Part shown: positions 1 to 11,500 of the stretch, piece by piece
Position numbering within the stretch: position 1 is the stretch's first letter
Layout of the letters: each line of letters starts with the position of its first letter
Assembly: GCA_958450365.1 (NCBI GenBank)
Contig: CAUEEP010000741.1
Coordinates: 3,186,501-3,250,500, forward strand
Length of the DNA stretch: 64,000 nucleotides
Origin: Mesorhabditis belari
Taxonomy: Eukaryota > Nematoda > Chromadorea > Rhabditida > Rhabditidae
Direction: 5' to 3'
Notes under the pieces: generated by a model
Database searches by the model: none
Told to the model about the DNA's origin: nothing
Seen by the model: the letters and a program-made list of their open reading frames with translations, nothing else
Translations under genes and position numbers: made by a program

Positions 1-494
1 CCTTGCTTTTCCTTGTATTCCTTTCTAATCCATTTCCTCGACAAAATCGCGAACGGGGTCATTGCTATAAAAAAAAAATAAGGAAAAGCAGAAAAAGAAA
101 GCAAAAAGTGCAAATAAAATGAAATTTGTCTCGTATTTGATGTTGGTGAGAAAAAAGTGCCGACAATCCAATCGGCAAACATTTGAAAATCGAGGGAATT
201 TCCCCGATTTCGAAGATTTTCACAAGATCTCTTCTTAATTTCCGTTTTTTTATTGCGATTTGATTGTTCTTTGCGATTTGATTGTTCTTTGCGATTTGAT
301 TGTTCTTTAAGACTCCAAATCTTTTTTCGAAGTTTCGAAGAAGTTTTTCGAAGGGGTGGGACAATAAATTGACTCTTTTTTCTTTCTGTTAAGTGCTCAG
401 TGAGCTTTTGATGATACTTTTATGATGTTTAGGTTATGATATTCATGATTCTTATGATTGTTATGATTGTTATGATATTGTTTATGAGATTTAT
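1..494. other. AT-rich stretch without a recognisable gene
   Basis: No exon with plausible splice sites is visible. Positions about 253-308 carry three tandem copies of an 18-bp unit (TTTGCGATTTGATTGTTC). The same motif reappears directly after the foldback element at 901, so the element probably inserted into a copy of this short repeat. The small open frames here are explained by the repeat and by base composition. Confidence 0.5.
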
Positions 495-495
495 G

Positions 496-901
496 GGGGG
501 TGGGACAAATGCGCACCTTTTTTGCGCACCTGGACATTTGCGCACCTTTTTTTTGCTGGAAAAGGCCTTAGAAAAGGTCGTAGAGCTTCAAAAATGTTTC
601 CACATAAGGGAATCGTATGCGTAGATTCCGAATTTTGACAAATCAGACCTCGCTGACACGTCAAATTTGGGCTAAAAGGCAAAAACTACGCAACTTAACG
701 CTTTTCCGCAGTTTTTGCCTTTTATCCCAAATTTGACGTATCAGCGAGGTCTGATTTGTCGAAATTCGGAATCTACGCATACGATTCCCTTATGTGGAAA
801 CATTTTTGAAGCTCTACGACCTTTCCTAAGGCCTTTTCCAGCAAAAAAAGGTGCGCAAATGTCCAGGTGCGCAAAAAAAGGTGCGCATTTGTCCTACCCC
901 C
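496..901. mobile_element. foldback MITE, MULE-like family (copy 1)
   Basis: The segment is a nearly perfect palindrome. The left arm starts GGGGGTGGGACAAATGCGC and the right arm ends with its complement. The arms meet near 700 around a short centre (AAACTACGCAACTTAACGC). It encodes no transposase. A close relative at 41876-42282 has a clean 9-bp target duplication, and a related composite lies at 12178-13445. The long terminal repeats and the 9-bp duplication of the relative suggest a non-autonomous Mutator-like element; that assignment is inference. The target duplication is not clear for this copy. Confidence 0.75.
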
Positions 902-1734
902 GATTTGATTGTTCTTTAAGACTCCAAATCTTCTTTATTACAGAAAGAACTCTTCAAAATTTGCATTTAATTTTGCTTTGAACTCAAATGATAATCTATT
1001 TTACTGAAAAATTCTTTTAAAAAGGACGAAATTCGAAATTGTTTTCAACTTTTTCAGTGAAATGTTAGTGAATTTCAAATGTAAATTTACATATAATATG
1101 TAAATCACTTGCTTGTGACGCATAAGATTGCAATTTGCATATGAAAATAGACCCCAAAATGGCTGCAAGTATCAAAATTTCGAAAGGTTTGATCGATCGA
1201 TTATTTTTGAATTTCTGATCGATTTTTGAAAAGTTAGCCATCAAATTTTAAGATTATTAACAATTGGCAATGATAATATCAATAATAATCTTGAAATTTA
1301 TAGAAAAATACTTGAAAAATAAACTTGTTTTCATCAGAAAAGACTTGTTTTCATCTATTGATCCCCGTAAATACCTCTACTTTTTTCTAAAAGATCTTTA
1401 GCGTCAGTTGCAGCTCTCTTTCAGAAAAAGATCCCTTTTTACAAAGATTTTCGAAACTTTTCTTTGCTAGACTCTTTGCTCTCTTTTCTCTCTTTTCTCT
1501 CTTTTCTCTCTTCAGTCTCATCTCTTTTTCTTAACTTTTTCAGTCTGTCTAGCTTTAAGCTTTCTGATAAACAATCTTTGTTGTTGATCATCTTTGAAAA
1601 AATTTGATTTGATTCGATTTGATTCAATTTCGATTTTTTTAAAAAGTTTATAACGTTAAAATTAGCTTTACGCTTACGTTTTCTTGCTCTTTTTAAGCTC
1701 ATAAACAGCTCCTGCAGTTAATCTTTCGATGCAC
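902..1734. other. AT-rich stretch, no gene seen
   Basis: Low-complexity AT-rich sequence with a CTCTTTT pyrimidine run near 1479-1515. I see no credible coding exon on either strand. Confidence 0.45.
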
Positions 1735-1995
1735 TAGAGTTCCTTTATAGTTCCTTTATAGCTCCTTTAAAGCTCCTTTAAAGCTCCTTTATAGTTCCTT
1801 TATAGTTCCTTTATAGTTCCTTTAAAGCCCTTTAAAGCCCTTTAAACTTCCTTTAGAGTTCCTTTAAAGCTCCTTGGTTTAAAGCTCCTTTATACTTCTT
1901 TTTATAGTTCCCTTTATAGTTCTTTTATATTTCCTTTATAGTTCCTTTAAAGCTCCTTTAAAGCTCCTTTAAAGCTCCTTTATAGTTCCTCCTTA
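1735..1995. repeat. tandem array, about 10-bp unit (TTCCTTTATAG / CTCCTTTAAAG)
   Basis: About 25 imperfect copies of a 10-bp pyrimidine-rich unit. Two variants alternate in blocks, which suggests local expansion by slippage or unequal exchange. The array lies upstream of the first AMP deaminase exon. Confidence 0.85.
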
Positions 1996-2550
1996 ACCAA
2001 ATCTAGTGCAGTTAATCTTTCGATTTTACTAAACACAACAACTATCATTTACTAGAGATACTAATAAAATTTTGAGCCACTTTCACCAAACTGTATTTGA
2101 CTGTCAAATTGACAACAAAGTCAAATTGTACTTGACCTTTTCAAAGTTATTTCTCTTAACTAATTGAATCTCTTATCTAATATTAATAAATCTATTTATA
2201 ATATTTTAACATCGATCTATTGATAATGTTTTTAGAGTTTTGAAATTTTGATAACCTAGTTTTTCCTCTGTGTTGTTAAGCTTGAAAGTGAGTAGAATAC
2301 AAAAAAAATTCTACAAGATTTTTCAAAATATTATAAAAATATTGTCAATCGATTAAGCGTATTTGACTATCCAAGAAAATGTAAAACAAGGCAGAAAAAC
2401 ACGTCTAGAATCTTGACCAAGTCGAGTCAAAATTGATCCCCGGAAGTTTCTCTAGTACCAATGATTTTTTTTTATTTTTAAATCAAATTCCAAACATTAT
2501 ACCTCTTGTTCATATTTTTTTACCTTAAAGTTTACTAAATGCTTTCCAGA

Positions 2551-5500
2551 ATGCCAAAAGAGTCTGAGGTGAAGAATGCAGTCGCTTTCTACAATCCTGA
2601 TGAGGATGAGTTATCGGTGAGATTTCAAATGAAAACTATTCAAGATATTCGGTGAATAGCTTTTAGAAATTTACAGTAAAGATTGCAGTAACGCTTTAGA
2701 AATTAAGAGTGCATATCTACAATATAAAAAAAGCAGTGCCCGTCCGTCCGTCTGTCTGTCTGTCTGTCCGTCGGTTTGTACGACCATTTTCCCAGACCTA
2801 CCCAAAAGTGGGAAGGGGGTCAACCGCCCCCTTCCCCCACCTACCCAAAATGGGAAGGGAGTCAACCGCCCCCTTCCCCACCTCCAAAACGGGAAGGGGG
2901 CAACCGCCCCCTTCCACCACACCAAAATGGGAAGGGGGTCAACCGCCCCCTTCCCCACATATACCAAAATGGGAAGGGGGTCAACCCCCCCTTCCCCCAC
3001 CTACCAAAACTGGGAAGTGGGTCAACCGCCCCCTTCCCCCACCTACCCAAAAGTGGGAAGTGGGTCAACCGCCCCCTTCCCCCACCTACCCAAAAGTGGG
3101 AAGTGGGTCAACCGCCCCCTTCCCCCACCTACCCAAAAGTGGGAAGGGGGTCAACCGCCCCCTTCCCCCACCTACCCAAAACTGGGAAGTGGGTCAACCG
3201 CCCCCTTCCCCCACCTACCCAAAAGTGGGAAGGGGGTCAACCGCCCCCTTCCCCCACCTACCCAAAACTGGGAAGGGGGTCAACCGCCCCCTTCCCCCAC
3301 CTACCCAAAACTGGGAAGGGGGTCAACCGCCCCCTTCCCCCACCTACCCAAAAGTGGGAAGGGGGTCAACCGCCCCCTTCCCCCACCTACCCAAAAATGG
3401 GAAGGGGGTCAACCGCCCCCCTTCCCCCACCTACCCAAAAGTGGGAAGGGGGTCAACCGCCCCCTTCCCCCACCTACCCAAAAGTGGGAAGGGGGTCAAC
3501 CGCCCCCTTCCCCACATACCCAAAATGGGAAGGGGGTCAACCGCCCCCTTCCCCCACCTACCCAAAATGGGAAGGGGGTCAACCGCCCCCTTCCCCACCA
3601 ACCCATGCCGCACTATATTCACCAGCCAGAAAAACTCGCTATTAGACGACTTTTTCGGCTGATCTATTGACAATACGCCTATGATACAATAAATTAGAAC
3701 AAATAGAAAATTGTTGAAGGTCATGAATGAAGAAATAATTAAAGAAAATAAACCAAAGATTGAAATGTGCATGAGCAGGGATGATTAAAACATAAATTTA
3801 CCTCTCAGTCTTGTCAGGCTAAAAGAAAGCATCTCTAAAACCAGTTCAACGAGGGAAATAAAATGGCAGTTTCATTCCTTGGCACAACCAGCCTGATCAG
3901 GCGAGCTTCTGGCTTTTCTGCTTTTCCATCATTTTTTAAAAATTCACACGAATAATATGGTACAAAAAAATACACAAACATAATTCCTAAGCCCTAAATA
4001 TAGGAAAGAAAAAAAGCCTGTATAGCCTGGGAGTCAATAATCTTGCCGGCGAGATTGAACCCTTGACCTCTCGACTAAGATACAGAGCTCTTAGCAAGTC
4101 GGCGATGAAGGGCATGTTTTGTGAAAGATAGTAGCGGTTAAATGGGGAAATAAGTTGATTCGGGGATTAATTTAAGAATGAATTTCAAATGAAATCATTG
4201 AATCAAATTTTCAGACATCAGAAGCTGATGGAACAGCCGGCCAAGCGATTTCCCCACCGCGACCACTTCATCTCAATATGAATATGAGCAAAAATGACAC
4301 AGTGGAACAGCTAAAGAAATGCACATTACGTTTGTTTTAAAGAATTCTTGCAGAATTTTTAAAGAATTTTAAAGAATTCTCTATACTTATATGCAAATAA
4401 CGAACAATTAAAAGTATTAGTTTTAAAAAAATCGTTTTTTCAAATGCTATGCTAATTTTTGTAGGCAGCAATGGCTCATTGAGGGCTTTTTGGAGAGGTT
4501 TGTGTAGAGATTTCGTAGAAAAAATGGGAGATTGTGAGATTTTTCTTGATTCTTCTTGATTCTTCTTGATTCATAATTGTTTTTAGATTTCAGAAAACTA
4601 TTGGGTTGCGGACTATGACTCGGCGCCAAACCTTAAAGGGACTTTTTGCACACATAAAGCCTTCCTTAAACATACGTTTGGTTTCATCAAAAGGATCCAC
4701 TATTTCTCTACAAAATGACTTTTGAGAGATTCCACAAAGCTTTTCTTTCGTGGAGTTTATGAACTCCCAAACACAGCTAGTCAAAATGGCAAAGAGCCCG
4801 ACTCATCATTTGAACAGTTTCTTTCACATAAACCTTCTTTGGTGTTTATATAAAAAAGATAGAGCACATTCAATTACTTAAGTTGCCAAATTTGCAGGAA
4901 GATCCCACCAATGGTGTTTTCTAGATCACAGTTTGTAGTTTTTGTGAAAAAATGGCTTTTTCTTGAGCGGAGGCGCTGTTTGAATTTTCTTTTAAATGTC
5001 GTTTTGTAGAGAATTAGTTAACCATTCTACTCATATCAAACGCATATTATTTGACGAAGTCGAATAGAAGTTTTAGACATTTTTTTGATTTTCGGCGCCG
5101 AGTCATAGTCCCCAACCCAATATTTTGAAATGAGAAAGTTGAAAAGCTCTTGGCAAAGCTCTTGGCAAAGCTCTTGGCAAAGCTCTTGGCAAAGCTCTTG
5201 GCAAAGCTCTTGGCAAAGCTCTTGGCAAGCTCTTGGCAAAGCTCTTGGCAAAGCTCTTGGCAAAGCTCTTGGCAAAGCTCTTGGCAAAGCTCTTGGCAAA
5301 GCTCTTGGCAAGGCTCTTGGCAAAGCTCTTGGCAAAGCTCTTGGCAAAGCTCGTTTTCTTTTTCTTGGCAAAGCAAAGTTCATTTCTTTTCTCTTCTTTT
5401 CTCTTCATTGAAACAAAAAGATCAAATTCTCACTCAAAATCAATAAAAAAACTTTCATAGCTTTTATTATTAAAAGTTTTACTTTTAAATATTGAAGATT

Positions 5501-8500
5501 TTAAGTTTAAAACATTTAAAACAAACATTTTCTATTGTTAAATTGATTAGGTTTCTTTTTGGAGTAGAATTTTGGAGTAATGATCAAAAAAATGAAAACT
5601 CATCTTTTCTAGTGGATTAATTTGAAACTTTTTAAATACTTTTAACAAAAATAATGTGAAAATCAAAGGATTTTGATGCGCCGGATAGGTTTTGTTTACA
5701 AGTTTAAGCACAAAGTACAGCTAAAATCGATTTTTCTTTTGTTCTGTGAAGATGAAGAAAATTGAACAACAAATTACTGCATTTAACCTAAAAAGCCAAC
5801 TTTACTTTATAGCTTTTTAGAAGAGCTTTAAGGAGTTAAAGAAGAGCTTGAAGAAATTAAAGAAGAGCTATAAGGAATTAAAGAAGAGCTATAAGGAGTT
5901 AAAGAAGAGCTTTAAGGAGTTAAAGAAGAGCTATAAGAAATTAAAGAAAAGCTAGGTCGAAATTAAGAGCTTTCTAGTCGAAATTTTGATAAAACGCTTT
6001 CTAATCTCGCAATGCCTTCAGAAATTTCCTTCTAAAAAGAACCCTTTTGAAAATTAACATCACTCAACATTTCTTCAATAATTAAAACCCTTTCTTTACT
6101 CCCTGAGGAATTTTTCTTTTTCCAAAATAGAATTCAAAAAAATCTTTGGAAAATTTTGTTTTCTAGAGCTTTCTAGAGCTTTCTTGAGCTTTCTAAAGTT
6201 TTCTTGTATAGCTTTCTAAAGCTTTCTAGAGCTGTCTAAAGCTTTCTAAAGCTTTCTAAAACTTTCTAAAGCTTTCTAAAGCTTTCTAGAACTTTCTATA
6301 GCTTTCTAAGGCTTTCTAGAGCTTTCTAAAGCTTTCTCTAGAGCTTTCTAGAGCTTTCTAGAGCGCCAGAGATTTCTAAAGCTTTCTATAGCTTCTAAAG
6401 CTTTCTAGGAGCTTTCTAGAGCTGTCTAAAGCTTTCTAAAGCTTTCTAGAACTTTCTATAGCTTTCTAAGGCTTTCTAGAGCTTTCTAGAGCTTTCTTGA
6501 GCTTTCTAGAGCTGTCTAAAGCTTTCTAAAGCTTTCTAGAACTTTCTATAGCTTTCTAGAGCTTTTTAGAGCTTTCTAAAGCTTTCTAGAGCTTTCTAGA
6601 GCTGTCTAAAGCTTTCTAAAACTTTCTAAAGCTTTCTAGAGCTTTCTAGAGATTTCTAAAGCTTTCTATAGCTTTCTAAAGCTTTCTAGAGCTTTTGTTG
6701 TGTTGATTTTCTCAAAACCTTTTGCACTAGATGAGATTCGTTTCAGTTTTGAGCACAAAGTGACCACAAAGACCACAAAGTGACCACAAAGTTTTGAGCC
6801 AAATCATGTTTATAGCATAGCAGAGTTGCACGGCTTAAACTTTTTGTTTTATTTTGAAAGTAGTCTAATACTTGTCTGAAATGTTTTAGTGTCGATTTTC
6901 TATAGTAGAGCTGAGGAAGATCAGTCAGAAGATCAGTCAGAAGTCAGCCTTGCTCTGACCTGGTCTGGCTTTGGCCCGAAACTATCCGAGCTGGAGTAAG
7001 AGTAAGATCCTGGCTTGGCGCTGGCTTTTTGAATTTCTGAACAACTTGCTGAATAACTTTTTGAATAACTTTCAAGAATAACTTTTTGAACAACTTTCTA
7101 AATCTATAGCTTTCAAGATCCTAAACAAGTCCAGTATTTCTTAAAACTAAACAAGTTCATTATTTCCAGTAGTCCAGTGTTTCCAGTATTCCAGTGTTTC
7201 CAATATTCCAGTGTTTCCAGTATTCCAGTGTTTCCAGTAGTCCAGTATTTCCAATATTCCAGTGTTTCCAGTAGTCCAGTATTTCCAGTAGTCCAGTATT
7301 TCCAGTAGTCCAGTGTTTCCAGTATTCCAGTGTTTCCAATATTCCAGTATTTCCAGTAGTCCAGTATTTCCAACTCCATCCCTTTTTGTCTAGACATTCC
7401 CCTCATAAACCAATCATTCTCTTATCTCTGAATACCCAAAAGCTTCCGCCAAAAACTGTCGAAATTCTCGGCCTTCAACGTCTCCAAGTCTTTTCCATGT
7501 TCTCTTATCATTTCCCTTTGAATTTACAATCACATTTACATGTGTCCGTCTTTTTTTCCAATATTGACAGTTTGATTGCTCCAATTTCTTTCCCATTTCT
7601 TTCCCATTTCTTTCCTATTTCTGGATCTTGTTGAAAAAAACTGAAAACGAAGAAATTGTTTACGAGTTTATGATTGTTTTATGAAAAAAACTGGAATGAA
7701 AAGAACTTTAATAGTGCTTTGTTTTGAGAGAATTTCAAAATTGAAAGAAAATCGAATCATTTCGAGTCATTTAATTTAATCAAATCAGTTAGTTTATTTC
7801 ATTAGTAATTAGTTATTTCATTTATTTCAAGGCTGACTATTTTTGTCGTATTTTGAAAGAAAAACTCTTTGAATTTCTCGAATTTCTAGAATTTTTATGA
7901 CTTTTTAGAATTCGAATAAGTGGCATTCAGAAAATTTAGGTAGTTATGACTTTGATGAGTCTAAAACAATAGAAATTTGTTGATGGCTAGAAATTTGTTG
8001 ATGTTACTTGGCTAGAAAGTCGTTTAGCCTTTGTTGAGCTGAAGAAAAAGAACAAGAACCTACGAATTTATGCCTTTTGAATCAAAAATTCTTTAGTAAA
8101 GCTGTTTTAAAACTATTTTTCTATGGTTTACGATGGTTTTAAAGTAATTTTCTAGAATTTAGACTTTAGACTTTAGTTTAGTAACTTTCTAGACTTTAGT
8201 TTCAAATAGTTGAATCGTAGTTGATTGATTGATTTGACTGGGATGGGCTATGGTTTTGATAGTTTTGGATTTTTGAGTAAAGCAGTAAGCAGTAAGCAGT
8301 AAACAGTAAGCAGTAAGCAGTAAACAGTAAGCAGTAAGCAGTAAGCAGTAAGCAGTAAGCAATAAGCAGTAAGCAGTAAGCAGTAAACAGTAAGCAGTAA
8401 GCAGTAAACAGTAAGCAGTAAACAGTAAGCAGTAAGCAATAAGCAGTAAGCAGTAAGCAGTAAGCAATAAGCAGTAAGCAGTAAGCAGTAAACAGTAAAC

Positions 8501-11500
8501 AGTAAACAGTAAACAGTAAACAGTAAACAGTAAGCAGTAAACAGTAAGCAGTAAACAGTAAGCAGTAAACAGTAAGCAGTAAGCAGTAAACAGTAAACAG
8601 TAAGCAGTAAGCAGTAAGCAGTAAGCAGTAAGTACAAAAAAAAAGCAAGCAGTAAGCAGTAAGAACAGTAAGCAGTAAGCAGTAAGCAGTAAGCAGTAAA
8701 CAGTAAGCAGTAAGCAGTAAGCAGTAAGCAGTAAACAGTAAACAGTAAACAGTAAGCAGTAAACAGTAAGCAGTAAGCAGTAAGCAGTAAACAGTAAGCA
8801 GTAAGCAAAACAAAGCCGAATTTCAATTCAAGAAAGCTGTCTTTGGAACATATTTTCTTCATTCGTTTAAACGCTTTTCTTTAGCTTTTGTTTTTGTTTT
8901 TGTTTTTCTTGATATCTTCTTTATATCTTTTCTTAAAAACCTCTATTTATTAGTCCAAAAAAAGCAATGTCTCGCCGAGCCTCACTAGCCGTTGAACGCC
9001 TGTATCAAGATGAGCTTTCTGGCGATGAGAATGATTGTAAGAAAATTGGGTTAAAGCTTTACGTAGCTTTACGTAGCTGTAGGAAGCTGTACGTAGCTGT
9101 AGGAAGCTGTATGTAGCTGTACGTAGCTGTACGTAGCTGTACTTTGTAGCTGAAAAGTCTAGAAACACGTTTCTGGTGCACAAAACTCTTTTGCTAATTT
9201 GATAAGGCTAATTGGATAGGGTTTGGGGCTAGTTGTAATGTGGGTTGTGGGCTAATTTGATAATGCTAATTTGATAATGCTAATTTGATAATGCTAATTT
9301 GATAATGCTAATTTGATAAGGCTAATTTGATAAGGCTAATTTGATAATGCTAGTTTGATAATGCTAGTTTGATAATGCTAATTTGATAATGCTAATTTCC
9401 CCCAAAGTAGTATATTAAAGCCAAAAAGAAAAAGAAATCTGTGAGCCAAGAATGCCAAAGCCAAGCCAAGCCAAAAAAACGCCAGAATGCAAGCAAATGC
9501 AAAAAAGCCTAAAATACTCTCTCAAAAGCTTAAATAACATTGAAACAAAAGATAGATCAATAAAAAAAAATCATTTTCAATAAAAAAAGGTCATTGTTTT
9601 ATTTCAAAATTTCTAGGTCAAGTCGACAGCGAGATCTTCGACAATGACTCATTCACTCGGTCAGTTTCATTCGAATCAAATTTACGCAAGGAAAAAAACT
9701 GATTGTTCTTGATTGTAAAGTTGACATTTCAAATGGAAAGCTTGTAAAGTTATTAAGCGAAAAAAAAATGATTATCTTGGCTCCAGACAACTCTCAAAAA
9801 TTCCTCTCAAAGTCGATTAATTCCAACAATTCTTTGCATTATGAAAGAACCCAAGTTTCGCTATCGAATGATTGACTTTCATACTGATTTTTCGTTGTTG
9901 TAAGTCGAATTTTTTTTCACACCTACCCTTGAATGAAAGTATTGAATGCTTTTTAGCTTTAGGACTGGACTTTAGTTTGGTTTAGGTTTAAGAAAGTGAT
10001 CTTTAGTCAGATTTAGGCCTAGAAAAGTGGTTCTCAGTCAGATTTAGGCTTAGGAAAGTGATCCTCAGTCAGTTTTAGGCTTAGGAAAGTGATCCACAGC
10101 CAGGTTCAGGCTTAGGAAAGTGATCCTCAGTCAGTTTTAGGCTTAGAAAAGTGGTTCTCAGTCAGATTTAGGCTTAGGAAAGTGATCCACAGTCAGGTTC
10201 AGGCTTAGGAAAGTGATCCTCAGTCAGTTTTAGGCTTAGGAAAGTGATCCACAGTCAGGTTCAGGCCTAGGAAAGTGATCCTCATTCAGTTTTAGGCTTA
10301 AGAAAGTGATCTTCAGTCAGTTTTAGGCTTAAGAAAGTGATTCTTGAATTTAAATCTTTATTTAAATCTATATCTAATATCTAAATAACTACCTATTTCA
10401 ATTAAATCCAATACATTACTTCTTTCTAGATATGCTCAAAGCCCAGGCGGATCAAACCACGCCGTCTCGCAACCCTTTGAAATGTCCGGTGTTCCCATTG
10501 AAAGTCTTGAGAGTCGAAATCATCTCGTGAAAGAACTCTCGAATCGGTGAGTCAATGAAAAACCCATTAGAATACACTTTTGCCTGTTCTCATTGTTATA
10601 ATCTTTGTTATAATCGTTAACTAATCTAGATTTTCTTCTTCATAATCCTTCTGTTCACATCGATTTCTAAAAGCTTCAGTTCACTAGAGCGGTAAAATGA
10701 TCGTTGCAAAATGGGGTGTGCAAATGGAGTAGACCGAATCGAGTCATAAAGATAACAAAGAAAAAGTATTGAGCTCATTTAGAAAAAAAAATGGAATAGG
10801 ATTTTTGAAAAATCGGTTAAACGATTTGTAGTGTGAAATGGTGCTTTCTAGAAATATAGACATTCTAGAAATCTAAGACAAATTGTAAATTTTATGGCTT
10901 TAAGTGTCCACCGATACTTGTAGGCATTGTAGTTGTAGCCTTTAGGTGTCCACCGATACTTGTAGGCATTGTACGTATAGCCTTTAGGTGTCCACCGATA
11001 CTTGTAGGCATTGTAGTTGTAGCCTTTAGGTGTCCACCGATACTTGTAGGCATTGTAGGTATAGCCTTTAGGTGTCCACCGATACTTGTAGGCATTGTAG
11101 TTGTAGCCTTTAGGTGTCCACCGATACTTGTAGGCATTGTAGTTGTAGCCTTTAGGTGTCCACCGATACTTGTAGGCATTGTAGTTGTAGCCTTTAAGTG
11201 TCAATCCATATTTGTAGGCATTTCCTGAGTTTACCGAGAAGGTTTTATCCGCACAAATTGTGATTTAGCCTTTGTTTCAAACATCCTAGCAAAGTGGCTT
11301 CCTAACAACACTTACAAATTACAAGACACTTACAAATGTACAACAAATAGCTCTTTGATTCGTATAATAACGCTCACCTTTTTCAAGAACCGTTGTTTTA
11401 CGTCCTTTTTTTCACGTCTTGTTTTCTAAAATGTGTTCGCTTTAAAAAAAGCTACCTTCGTCTATCTAGTTTTTCCATGATTAGGTGTTCTTCATAGAAT

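Noticed and set aside
2709..3670. Three long overlapping proline-rich + strand open frames and one minus frame
   Set aside because: All are products of the 43-bp minisatellite, whose unit is not a multiple of three and lacks stops. No splice signals or non-repeat protein support them.
4447..4784. Minus-strand frames of 60-64 residues
   Set aside because: They lie in or at the edge of the MITE at 4601-5120 and recur in its sister copy only as repeat sequence.
5036..5460. Six overlapping open frames on both strands
   Set aside because: They follow from the 12-bp AGCTCTTGGCAA array, which is stop-free in several frames.
8278..8812. Interstitial telomere repeat
   Set aside because: The heptamer differs from the nematode TTAGGC and there is no chromosome end here. 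It is kept only as a low-priority finding.
8189..8862. Minus-strand frames of about 200 residues (LLTAYCL repeats)
   Set aside because: Explained by the heptamer array. The product would be a pure repeat with no flanking coding sequence.
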